Below, piece after piece: positions 1 to 9,795 of a stretch of 64,000 nt of DNA. The position numbers and the translations under genes are program-made. The notes beneath the pieces were generated by a model that ran no database searches, had not been told where the DNA came from, and was given only the letters and a program-made list of their open reading frames with translations. Within the stretch, counting starts at the first letter, position 1. Each line of letters starts with the position of its first letter. Source of the stretch: Orychophragmus violaceus (taxonomy: Eukaryota > Streptophyta > Magnoliopsida > Brassicales > Brassicaceae); assembly GCA_030180135.1 (NCBI GenBank), contig CM058233.1:55758500-55822499 (forward strand), given 5' to 3'.

Positions 1-2
1 TT

Positions 3-3000
3 TCTATTAATGATGTCACGTATCAAGTGATATCTTCTTTGAACATGCTTGGATTTCTGGTGTGATCTTGGTTCCTTTGCCTGAGCTATAGCACCATTGT
101 TGTCACAAAATAGCGCCAGAGGCTCAGCCGCATCTGGTATCACACCTAGTTCCATAATAAACTTTCGTATCCAAACAGCTTCCTTCGCTGCTTCTGAGGC
201 GGCGATATATTCAGCTTCTGTAGTGGAATCTGCAACGGTGTCCTGCTTGGAGCTTCTCCAACTTACTGCACCGCCATTCAGACAAAAGACATAACCGGAC
301 TGTGACCGGAAATCATCAGTGTCTGTCTGGAAACTTGCGTCCGTGAATCCACTGACTTTAAGCACATCACTTCCACCGTACACCAAGAATTTATCCTTAG
401 TATGTCTTAGATACTTCAAGATATTCTTTACGGCAATCCAATGGTTTTCACCTGGATTTGACTGGTATCTACTCGTCATGCTCAATGCATAAGCAACATC
501 AGGACGAGTACAGATCATGGCATACATGACAGATCCTATTGCAGATGCATAAGGAATATTCTTCATGCGCTCAAGCTCAGCAGCCGACGTGGGGCTCTGC
601 TTCTTGCTCAGCGTTGTGCCATGTACCATTGGCGTGAAGCCCTTCTTGGAATCTTTCATGCTGAATCTTTGTAGGACTTTGTCAATGTATGAGTCTTGAC
701 ACAAGCCTATCAGCCTCTTAGGTCTATCCCGATAGATCCTAATTCCAAGAACGTATGCGGCTTCACCCATGTCTTTCATGGAAAAACAACTTCCAAGCCA
801 GTCTTTTACAGACTTCAGCATTGGAACGTCGTTTCCGAGAAGTAGTATGTCATCGACATACAGAATAAGAAATACAATCTTGCTCCCACTAGATTTCTTA
901 TACACGCATTGTTCTTCTTCGTTTCTGATGAAGTCAAATTGCTTGATCGCTTCATCAAAACGAAGATTCCAGCTCCTCGATGCTTGCTTCAATCCATAAA
1001 TGGATTTGTGAAGCTTGCATACTTTCCCAGCATTCTTTGGATCTATGTAACCGTCAGGTTGTGTCATATACACATCCTCTTCCAGAATACCATTCAGGAA
1101 GGCGGTTTTCACGTCCATCTGCCAAATTTCATAATCATGAAAAGCTGCAGTTGCTAGTAGAATCCGAATAGATTTCATCATAGCCACTGGTAAATAGGTT
1201 TCATCGTAGTCCACACCGTGAACTTGTCTGAAACCTTTTGCCACCAACCTGGCTTTGTAAATCTGGACATTTCCATCCACGTCAATCTTCTTCTTGAAGA
1301 TCCATTTGCACTCGATGGCTTTTACACCAACGGGTAAGTCAACCAACGAAAACACTTGGTTGACCGACATGGAGTCCATTTCGGAATCAGTGGCCTTGCG
1401 CCACTTAGAGGAATCTGGGCCCATCATGGCTTGATTGAAGTTCGATGGTTCATCACCATCAATGATCAAAAGATCATGACAGTCAGTCACGAGGAATCCC
1501 TGATATCTCTCGGGTTCGTGACGGATCCTCCCGGATCTTCGAACTTCAGGTACTACAGGTTCAGGCTCTACAATTTCTTGTAGATCCTCCTGCTGCTCTT
1601 CCTCATTAGGTTGAGCAGTATCCTGTTCATCTTGAATTTCTTCAAGCAGTACCTTACTCCCACTGTCTTTCTTAGAGAGAAACTCTCTCTCAAGAAAGTT
1701 ACAATCCCGGGCAACAAAGATCTTGTTCTCGGAACGTAGATAGAAGTAATAAGCCTTGGTTTCCCGTGGATAACCAATGAAGTAGCATTTATCAGATTTT
1801 GGTGTAAGCTTATCTGAGATTAATCTCTTAACATAGGCTTCACAACCCCAAATTCTTAGATAAGACAGCACTGGAGCTTCTCCAGTCCATAATTCATATG
1901 GTGTCTTTGCTACTGCTTTTGATGGCGCTCTGTTTAGTGTGAACACTGCTGTTAGCAGAGCATATCCCCAAAGGGATATTGGAAGGTCTGTGTGACTCAT
2001 CATAGATCGAACCATATCCAATAAGGTCCGATTTCTCCTCTCAGACACACCATTCCATTGAGGTGTTCCAGGAGGAGTGAGTTGGGATACGATCCCACAC
2101 TCTCTCAGATGATCACTGAATTCCTGGCTTAAGTATTCTCCTCCTCGGTCGGACCGAAGAGCCTTAATGCTTTTGCCAAGTTGGTTCTGTACTTCATTTT
2201 GGAATTCTCTGAACTTCTCAAAAGATTCAGACTTATGTTTCATCAAATAAACATATCCATACCTACTGAAATCATCAGTGAAGGTAATGAAGTACTGATA
2301 GTTTCCTCTTGCATTTGTGGACATTGGGCCACACACATCAGTGTGTATCAGGCCCAATAAGTCACTGGCCCTCTCGTTAGGTTTATTAAAGGGGGCCCGT
2401 GTCATTTTGCCCATCATGCATGATTCGCATTTCTCACATGACTCAAAGTCAAATGAGCCAAGAAGTCCATTCGAATGGAGCCTCTTGATGCGTTTCTCGC
2501 TGATGTGCCCTAAACGACAATGCCATAGAAACGTTCGGTTTTCCTCATTAGGTTTAAACCGTTTTGTATTAATGTTATAAATTGGCGCGGATTGATCGAG
2601 TATGTAAAGCCCATTCGTAAGAGGGGCAGAACCATAGAACAAATTGTTGCGATTGAAGGAACATAATTTATTCTTAACTGAAAAATCATAACCTTCCAAA
2701 TCCAACAAAGAAATTGAAATAATATTTCTGCTTATAGCAGGTACAAAATAACAATTATTCAGTTCTAAAATCAATCCCGAAGGTAAAGACAACAAGTATG
2801 TGCCTACAGCTAGTGCTGAAACTTTCGCTCCATTCCCAACTCGTAGCTCCACTTGTCCTTGCTTCAGCCTTCTACTGTTGCTGAGTGCCTGCATATTAGT
2901 ACAAATATGAGCCCCACAACCAGTATCCATGACCCATGAGGTATTATCAGAAGTAGTTGTATTAACTTCTATAACAAAAATACCTGATGAAGAAGTCTCG

Positions 3001-3824
3001 AAAGTCTTCTTCTTTAATTCCTTTAGACCTTCCTGGAATTTCTTACAATCTCTTCTCCAATGCCCCAGTTCTTTGCAGAACCTGCACATGTCAGTTGGCC
3101 CAGCCTTGGACTTGGGCTTGGGCTTTGGCGTGTCCTTGTCCGCGACTTGGACAGCCTTGGCCGCTCCCTTATCCTTAGCAGAGGATTTCTTAAACCCCTT
3201 GCCCTTTTGCACCATTAGCACATTGGGGTCCTTGGCGGTTTTCCTCAAGTTGGGCTCTGCAGTCTTGAGCATTCCGTGAAGCTCATGTAGTGTCTTACTC
3301 AAGCCATGCATGTTAAAGTTCAGAATGAACTGATCATAGCTTGCAGGTAAAGACTGCAGAATGATGTCGCAGGCAAGTTCCTGGCTGATTGGGCAGTCGA
3401 GTTTCTGAAGATGATCGAGATAACCCATCATCTTCAAGACATGAGGACTCACTGCCGCATTCGCAGCCAACTTACAGTCCAAGAGGTTCTTAACTGTCTG
3501 GAACCTCTCAGTCCTAGCCATGATCTCGATGGGAGACAATACACTTTCGAACTGCTTTTGCAGCTCAGGAGTCATTGTCACCAACATCAGGCAATAGACA
3601 TCATTTTCATCTGACGAATGCTTTTCCCAAGCATTGTGCAGAGTCCTGGCAGCATTGGCAAGAGGCCTCTCGGGGAGGGGATCTCGAAGGACATAATCCT
3701 TCTTCTCCTGCTTGAGGACCAGCCTCAAGTTCCTTGACCATGTCAGGAAGTTCGTTCCAGTCAGCTTCTCCTTCTCGAGAACAGACCGGATCGAGAATGT
3801 GTTTTGTGTGCTTGTAGTAGTCAT
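3..3824 (-). CDS. Copia Gag-Pol polyprotein (partial at window edge)
   Basis: One open frame of 1274 codons runs from ATG 3824-3822 to position 3 with no stop. In order: Gag; a zinc knuckle of form CX2CX4HX4C near residue 250 (starts CRFCKELGHW); aspartic protease with D-T-G-C near 298; integrase with an HHCC finger near 440-475 and D, D, E in HTDVCGP, SDRGGEY and SERRNR near 492-593; reverse transcriptase with YVDD near 988; RNase H from about 1155. This order (INT before RT) defines copia. The last residues seen (YHLIRDIIN) normally lie within about 50 residues of the end. Compared with copy B, Gag lacks about 11 residues after SPIEIM, in frame. All catalytic motifs are present. The start is the first ATG after the leader and matches the start in B. 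Confidence 0.95.
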   Translation of the reverse strand, partial: MTTTSTQNTFSIRSVLEKEKLTGTNFLTWSRNLRLVLKQEKKDYVLRDPLPERPLANAARTLHNAWEKHSSDENDVYCLMLVTMTPELQKQFESVLSPIEIMARTERFQTVKNLLDCKLAANAAVSPHVLKMMGYLDHLQKLDCPISQELACDIILQSLPASYDQFILNFNMHGLSKTLHELHGMLKTAEPNLRKTAKDPNVLMVQKGKGFKKSSAKDKGAAKAVQVADKDTPKPKPKSKAGPTDMCRFCKELGHWRRDCKKFQEGLKELKKKTFETSSSGIFVIEVNTTTSDNTSWVMDTGCGAHICTNMQALSNSRRLKQGQVELRVGNGAKVSALAVGTYLLSLPSGLILELNNCYFVPAISRNIISISLLDLEGYDFSVKNKLCSFNRNNLFYGSAPLTNGLYILDQSAPIYNINTKRFKPNEENRTFLWHCRLGHISEKRIKRLHSNGLLGSFDFESCEKCESCMMGKMTRAPFNKPNERASDLLGLIHTDVCGPMSTNARGNYQYFITFTDDFSRYGYVYLMKHKSESFEKFREFQNEVQNQLGKSIKALRSDRGGEYLSQEFSDHLRECGIVSQLTPPGTPQWNGVSERRNRTLLDMVRSMMSHTDLPISLWGYALLTAVFTLNRAPSKAVAKTPYELWTGEAPVLSYLRIWGCEAYVKRLISDKLTPKSDKCYFIGYPRETKAYYFYLRSENKIFVARDCNFLEREFLSKKDSGSKVLLEEIQDEQDTAQPNEEEQQEDLQEIVEPEPVVPEVRRSGRIRHEPERYQGFLVTDCHDLLIIDGDEPSNFNQAMMGPDSSKWRKATDSEMDSMSVNQVFSLVDLPVGVKAIECKWIFKKKIDVDGNVQIYKARLVAKGFRQVHGVDYDETYLPVAMMKSIRILLATAAFHDYEIWQMDVKTAFLNGILEEDVYMTQPDGYIDPKNAGKVCKLHKSIYGLKQASRSWNLRFDEAIKQFDFIRNEEEQCVYKKSSGSKIVFLILYVDDILLLGNDVPMLKSVKDWLGSCFSMKDMGEAAYVLGIRIYRDRPKRLIGLCQDSYIDKVLQRFSMKDSKKGFTPMVHGTTLSKKQSPTSAAELERMKNIPYASAIGSVMYAMICTRPDVAYALSMTSRYQSNPGENHWIAVKNILKYLRHTKDKFLVYGGSDVLKVSGFTDASFQTDTDDFRSQSGYVFCLNGGAVSWRSSKQDTVADSTTEAEYIAASEAAKEAVWIRKFIMELGVIPDAAEPLALFCDNNGAIAQAKEPRSHQKSKHVQRRYHLIRDIINR

Positions 3825-5449
3825 ATCTGAAATATATAAATAAAAAGGTTTTTAGTTATTATGTTCAAAATGACTAATCTCGTATTAAAATTTAATATGA
3901 TTAATCACGCATTATATTCAATAACCTAAGTTACCCTCAATAGAATATAATGATTCCAAGATCCACATATAACTAAGATTAAAGTGGGCCACTGGCCGTC
4001 ACCCAATCTTAGCTTATATCGGTAAGCCCTATATCGGCTAATTATATCCGTGATATAACTCTTGGTTGTGAATCTGGGCCCGAGGCCCAATCCACTCTGA
4101 TGTCTCAAGGCCCGGGACTTCCGATGGCCTAGTCAAGAAAACCGGACTATACAGTCATGTAATCATTAATGTCTGGGACTCCCAATGACATTTATGAATC
4201 ACAAACCGTCTTACCCACGCAAAAACAGACATCCTCACACTGTAAGGCCATGAATGCAATTGAATGGGCTTCGACAGCTGACATAGCCTGGACAAGACAT
4301 CAAACGCTTGATATTATTTGAGGTTCGTAGGTTTATTAAAATCATTCCCAAAATAGAAGATTACTATTTCGGGAAACTTTCTATTTATGGAAACCTACTA
4401 TTTTTGGAAACTTTCTAAAATTGGAAACTTTCTAAAACCGGAAACTTTCTAACTTTAGAAATTTCTTTAAAATCCAAAACCCGCAAATTCAGAAACTTCT
4501 ATTTTAAGAAACTTTCTAATTTCAAAATTTCGGAAACTTTAATTTAAAATCGACTTTATAATATTATAAAATAAATTTTTAAATTTATCTGAAGAAAGAC
4601 TCAAATAATTGGCCCAATTGTTTTAACTTCTTGGCCCGAGGCCCAAGAATTGGTCCATGTCCAAGACATGACCCAATTGTCCAATTAATTGACATAACCG
4701 GTCTGGTTCATTAAAACTGGTCTAACCAAGTTTCAATTACTACGATGACCACAATTGTCAACCGGTTATTTACTAAACCGGAATTTCTCAATTTATTTGG
4801 TCCAACCAAATCAAATTAGAAATTCCTGGTTTAGGCACTAAATCCAATATTTCTTTCGAGATTGGATTTCTTATCCTGGTTTAACCAGACTTAATAAACT
4901 TATTAAATCTGTTTATTAAACCAGAATGATTAATTTTAATTAAGTTTTGAACCGAACCGACAATACGAACCGAACCGATCGAATTGCTGAACCGTGACGA
5001 TCACGTCAGCCCTAGCTTCGCGACCATCGTCCAGCCGCAAGCCGTCAACGATCCGAGATCGAGACGATGCGCAGCTTCGGACGGGACGCGACAGCCGGGA
5101 CGATCGCCGGACGGGATGCTCGGACGGACGCTCCACGATCGCCGAGCGATCGGGACGCGACGCACAGCCGAGACGAAACCGAGACGCGATCGGGACGACG
5201 CACAGCCGAGACGCGATCGCCGTGCGATCCACTCGGCCGATCGACCCAACCGGCCATCCCGACCGTCCGACCCATGGCCGATCACCAAAACCCGAGTCAT
5301 ATAGCTCGGTTTTTGTGATTTCGAATGTTTGTTCAGGATTTAATTCAGTTTCTTAAGTGTTTTTCTTATCAGTAATGGATTCAAAACACTTCTAAACAGA
5401 TTAAACATCCTAAACATGAATCTAAAACAAGAAATCCTAAGAACCAATG
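3825..5449 (-). other. Copia A leader: GAAACTTTC repeats and GC-rich CGATCG block
   Basis: This is the untranslated leader between primer site and gag. Two parts are unusual. At about 4371-4540 some nine near-copies of GAAACTTTCT follow one another. At about 4980-5290 the base composition jumps to very GC-rich, with dense CGATCG, GGACG and CGAGACG words, whereas the rest of the leader is AT-rich. The same two blocks occur in copia B (about 44180-44345 and 43365-43745) although the sequences have diverged. Open frames in this GC block on both strands follow from its composition and are not proposed as genes. Confidence 0.75.
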
Positions 5450-5461
5450 GCTCTGATAGCA
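5450..5461 (-). other. Primer binding site, initiator tRNA-Met type (copia A)
   Basis: The minus strand reads TGCTATCAGAGC directly inside the LTR. The usual plant copia site is TGGTATCAGAGC, so there is one mismatch at the third base; copy B has the canonical form. Confidence 0.8.
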
Positions 5462-5462
5462 C

Positions 5463-6098
5463 TGTAGGAATTCGTTTAGTTGATCCTGATGTAATTCACA
5501 GATTCATCTCAACCTAAACATACAGATCTAGGTTCTCTTGATTAGAATCATAACATGATCTCACCTTTTACCTGTTTGTTGCAGCGGAAGGAATAGAACA
5601 GGTCAGAGATCAGATAGATGCACCGAGGGATGAATCCTCCAAAGGTTCACACACGCGATCACAGGAATGGCTGCTAGACCACAAGGAGAGAGGCGCGCAG
5701 GGAGAGAGAGAGACGCGGCTAGGGTTCGGGTTAGGGAGAAAAAGACTTGGCTTTTGATCATTAAAAGCCTTCTCTTTCCCTTTTGGGCTTATGGGCCCAA
5801 AAACACTAATCTGATTAAATTCCATTTAATCAGACCCATTAATCTTTCTCTCTTAGTACGACAAATGCCTGGCACTTTTATCGCACTTCTGCTAAGCCGT
5901 TCCAACACATTTTCCTGTTAGCTTAAGCGTGTGACCCATATGGGATCATATAATAAAGGCAATAAGTCCAAGACTTATAGATCATGAGCGGACTCTAGCA
6001 AGCCATCATAATCCCCAGTATTATATGACTTATGTCTGATCTCGACATACTCTTACTTTCTAGAGACAGTACCGAGATTACTGGACACAATTCCAACA
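5463..6098 (-). repeat. 5' LTR of copia A
   Basis: A 636-bp LTR starting TGTTGGAATT and ending CCTACA on the minus strand (TG...CA). It aligns along its length with the two LTRs of copia B (634 and 635 bp), by eye at roughly 80-85 percent. It contains the shared segments CCCATATGGGTCACACGC and TTGGAGGA. The transcription start cannot be placed by eye. Confidence 0.9.
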
Positions 6099-7172
6099 GC
6101 ATTTTGGAGATTTTTGGAGTGTTTGGCCGAGAGATAGAGTTCACTGTCCGAAACAGAGAAAGGTGTCGATCGTTGCATGCCTAGCATCGATCGATGCACC
6201 AGCGAGATGGGCCAAAACTCGGTGGTTTAGAAGAATCAAGATATTGCACTTTGATCCAGAAGTTCTTGATATTTACAAAGAAGCCCCTGGCCGAGATTAT
6301 ACCTATATAATTAAGTTTTAGCTGTTTTTATTAGATACGCTTTCATAATTAAGAGCAGAGGATTTTTAGAGCTTTTGGGGCTGATCTGAACCTGTTACAT
6401 CATCTGTATTTGGAGAAGATTTCGAACCCCTTTAATCTTTTATCTTTTATGCAATCTATTATTTCTATGATTATGTTTTCATCAATCATGTCTGAGTAGA
6501 TTCCTTGTTAGGTTTAGGGTTTCTCACATAGGATTTCATGACCTGCTAGACTTGTTCAATTTCAGTTAAGGATTCAAACTATATCTGTTCTTCAATTTAA
6601 TTGTGCTTAAAGCTAGTTCTAACCTGATCAATTAGAATCTAGATCTTAGGTTGCTAAATACGTCACGGAAGTGGGGTTTAGGAATCTGAACTAATTAAAT
6701 TGGGCAATTAAACTTTGCGCAAACGGAAGTTTGGTTTAGGATAATTGTGAACATATCAAACTTGGAATTAAAGCTGGTTTAATCTGTTAGTTCTCGCAAA
6801 CGAAAGTTTGGTTTGCTGCACTTAGACTTAGAGAATTATCGCAAAGGAATTTGGTTAATTCTATTTCTGTGTTTTGAGTTCTAGAACTGTGCTTAATTAG
6901 ATCCTTGCTGAATGAACTGTCTGCTTGTCTGATTTCCTGAGAACGCCCTAGACCTAGCGCTCTTAATAACTTGCTTTCACAACCAACAATCTTTGCTATC
7001 TGCTTACTTTCTTGCATTGCTTTTAATTCAATTACATTGCTTTCTTCCTAGTTAAATTCCTGTTCTTGAGCTATTGAACACCGGAGTCTTTGTGGATTTC
7101 GATACCCTATATACTACATTGATATTGCTGTGCACTTGCAGTTTAGTATAGGGATTAATTTTTGACCTATCA
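6099..7172 (+). repeat. Gypsy D-type LTR, 3' part, cut by copia A
   Basis: The sequence runs from GCATTTTGGAGATTTTTGGAG to CCTATCA. It is nearly identical to the reverse complement of the 3' LTR of element D (28740 to 27663). It shares most variants that distinguish D's 3' LTR from D's 5' LTR. At 7172/7173 it joins MULE sequence at exactly the same base as D does at 27662/27663. It is therefore an inverted copy of D's 3' end with its flank, not an independent insertion. The 5' part of the LTR lies beyond copia A, outside the window. Confidence 0.88.
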
Positions 7173-7589
7173 GTTCCACACCAGTTACCGTTCCAGGATT
7201 GACCTCTTCTAACACGTACAGATAACGATACAACATCTTGTAGCTATCTTCCGGACTACCACGCAAATCACAAACTGCTTGATTTTTCCCTCTTAACGCC
7301 GTCGAGTATGATATGTCTACACTATATTTTCGCCTAACTAGATCCATGTTGATTCTAGGCTTTGGAGTTTTGAGTTTCCCAGGATATTCCTCACTCAAAT
7401 ACGATGCAACTAGCGTGATGAGCCTCTCATACAATCAGCGCTTGCAGTTTGATCGGCACGGTTGCATGTGTGCATCTTCGTGTACGTTCTAATAGAGAAC
7501 ATGTCCGAGTTATCAATCCTTGTTGCTCGTAGACCCCAATTACATCTTTGTATAGAAAATTTAACCACCCAACGCATTCTATCAGAATG
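7173..7589 (-). pseudogene. MULE (MuDR-type) transposase fragment, inverted duplicate
   Basis: On the minus strand this reads part of a Mutator-like transposase N-terminal region, with RATRIDNSDMFSIRTYTKMH, then in another frame LVRRKYSVDISYSTALRGKN and SPEDSYKMLYRYLYVLEEVN. It is almost identical to 27249-27662 and shares its frameshift. It has no start, no DDE domain and no end. It stops abruptly at 7588-7589, where a 2-bp TG overlap joins it to gypsy 3' sequence. Confidence 0.9.
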
Positions 7590-8225
7590 GTATACTTTGT
7601 GTCGGATTCCTTTGTTAGTTCTGACACAGCCTGTCAACCTATCCTATTTAGTTCCCTTCTCCCCTTCTATAAAGTAAAAAAAAGAAGATAATAAACTGAG
7701 GATGAGTTAGTAACTCCGAAGTGGTCATGGGAATGGTAGCAAACACTATTTTCTCTCATGTGATCCATGGAATGTGTCCAAAATACACCCCATAACGGGA
7801 AGAACACTGATAAAAAAAATAAAATGATACCCAATGGGAAAAATCAGTTGTTAAAGAAGGGAAAGAGAAGAAAGGGACTAGAGAAAGATAGTATGGTGGT
7901 CTAGAGCTGATAAGGTAAGAATCCATGTGCCCTTTGATCGATACTCCTTAGGTGAGACCGCACTAAAATACTTGCAGAAGTCAGTAGGGAGAATTTGAAT
8001 GCTTGAATGTGATTGTGGAGTTTACTTAGGACAGTTGCTAAGTGTGGGGGAAGTACATGTTGGTCTTGATATTCTGTGATTGATTCTTTCAGTGGTTTAC
8101 TAAGGAGAATCTGAGTATTGTAGCTTCTAGGATGAAATGAGTTTCTAAAGAGTTTTCAAACCTCTTCGCCAAGCTTTAGTTCTATGTTTTGCTTGAGGGC
8201 AAGCAAAGGCTAAGTGTGGGGGAGT
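7590..8225 (+). mobile_element. Gypsy element E, 3' untranslated end
   Basis: This matches the last 640 bp of the internal regions of D (reverse complement of about 29490-28859) and C (about 38590-39231). It carries two copies of the polypurine word TAAGTGTGGGGGA, near 8036 and immediately before the LTR at 8213-8225. No coding part is present: the fragment begins at the MULE junction. Confidence 0.85.
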
Positions 8226-9400
8226 TGATATACCATGGATTTTAGCGATTTTAACCATGGTATATGTGTTATTTATCGAGTCTTTTACTATGCTTTAGAG
8301 TCTTTTCAGGTGTTTATTAGGTACAAGCACATTTGGAGCATATTTGGTGATTTTGACACTTTCTGGAGCTAATTGGAGTATTTGGCCGAGAGATAGAGTT
8401 CACTGTTGATATTTCCGAGCTGCAACGATCGTCACACTTATGGCATCGATCGTTGCACCAGCGAGATGGGACAAACAACGGTTTAATGAAGAATGATGAA
8501 ATTGCAGTTTTTCCCAGAAGTTCCTGATATTTACAAAGAAGCCCCAAAACGTGTTTTAGGATTATAATTAGGTTTTACAGCCACTTGTTAGGCGAAGCTT
8601 TTATTACGTTAAGTTTTACTCAGAGAGAGTTGAGGGGCTGATCTTGATCTCGGAAGAGACTTGATTTTGAACCCCAGTTCTTATTTGATTATATGATATT
8701 TGGTTTTCTACTTATGATATCTTCTGTCTCGATGAATATGTCTGAGTAGATCACCTGTTAGGTTGAAGGATTCTCATTAGGGATTTCAGAGAATTATAGT
8801 TTAATTAATCTGTAGAGATTCATATCTGCTAGTTCTTTATCTAAGTTTTTCTTAATGCTAAATCTGAAGTAGCTAATCAGAGTTATGATGTTAGGTTGAT
8901 TAATTCAGCGGAAGTTGGTTAATTTAACTGGAAAGAACCTAGATAAGCAATTAAACTATTCGCAAACGAAAGTTTGGTTTAGGATAATTGTGAACATATC
9001 AAACTTGGAATTAATGCTGGTTTAATCTGTTAGTTCTCGCAAACGAAAGTTTGGTTTGCTGCACTTAGACTTAGAGAATTATTGCAAAGGAATTTGGTTA
9101 ATTCTATATCAGTGTTTGAGTTCTAGAACACTTATTGATTAGATCTAGATAGATTGATTGCTTGCGTTCCTGATTTCCTGAGAACTCCTGAAACCTAACG
9201 CTTTGCTCTTTTGCTTACAAACTCACTTGATTTACTTTGCTGTTTCGTTTACTGTTTTCATACCTGCTTTGCTTAATTTAATCTGAACTACTAATAATCT
9301 ATTGTGTGACTGAGAGTCCTTGTGGGATTCGATACCTTATATACTACGATTGCATTAACTGTGCACTTGCAGTAGAATAGGGATAAAACTAAACCTATCA
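8226..9400 (+). repeat. LTR of gypsy element E
   Basis: A 1175-bp LTR from TGATATACC to AACCTATCA, preceded by a polypurine tract. It is related to the C and D LTRs but clearly more diverged. It retains the block of CGATCG words (8421-8460) and the string GCAAACGAAAGTTTGGTTT. No second LTR is seen, so the five bases after it (9401-9405, AAAGC) cannot be confirmed as a target duplication. Confidence 0.87.
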
Positions 9401-9795
9401 AAAGCTAACGGTAATAAAAGCTAAAACAAGAAACAAATAATTAATTAAATTAAAACTATGGCCGTTGGAGATGATGAAGCTTTGGAACAGAGTTTTCTAG
9501 TGATTTTAATGCTATATGTCTTGATATTTTATTGATATAACCGTGCCTCATTCTCCATCTATAAGTCTTGATGAATATACAAGTTGGAGAATTAACTCTT
9601 CTTACCGGTTCATTCTAGGAAAGCTTGTTCTTTAATACATCCTATTGGTCATGTGTGATATAGTGCAACTGGGGATGCTTCTTGAGAGCATTATACTATT
9701 GTAGAAAGTCCCAAAGTCTTTGGCAAAACAAGAAAAGAAGGAGTTGTTGTAGTGTGAACTCCTTAAATGCACTTACATCCGAAAATATGAACGAG
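9401..9795. other. Unassigned stretch
   Basis: AT-rich sequence without a credible open frame, exon or repeat that I recognise. It lies between the end of LTR E and decayed element F. Confidence 0.5.

Larger units (their letters stand above)
1..6098 (-). mobile_element. Ty1/copia LTR retrotransposon A (right part; left end outside window)
   Basis: On the minus strand this reads 5' LTR (6098-5463), tRNA-Met primer site (5461-5450), a long leader (5449-3825) and a gag-pol frame from 3824 off the window edge. The first five bases outside the LTR (6099-6103, GCATT) would be the target duplication; the partner lies outside. It is inserted in a gypsy LTR fragment that resumes at 6099. Copy B (42568-49777) belongs to the same or a sister family: similar LTR, PBS, leader layout and Gag. 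No lesion is visible in the coding part seen, so A may be autonomous, provided the unseen 3' end is also intact. Confidence 0.93.

Noticed and set aside
4936..5356. Several overlapping open frames on both strands in the copia A leader
   Set aside because: They follow from the extreme GC content and word repetition. The frames disagree, give low-complexity Arg/Asp/Ser text, and lie in the leader of the element. The same applies to 43365-43740.
7462..7677. Plus-strand open frame over the MULE fragment
   Set aside because: It is antisense to clear transposase text and crosses the junction at 7589.
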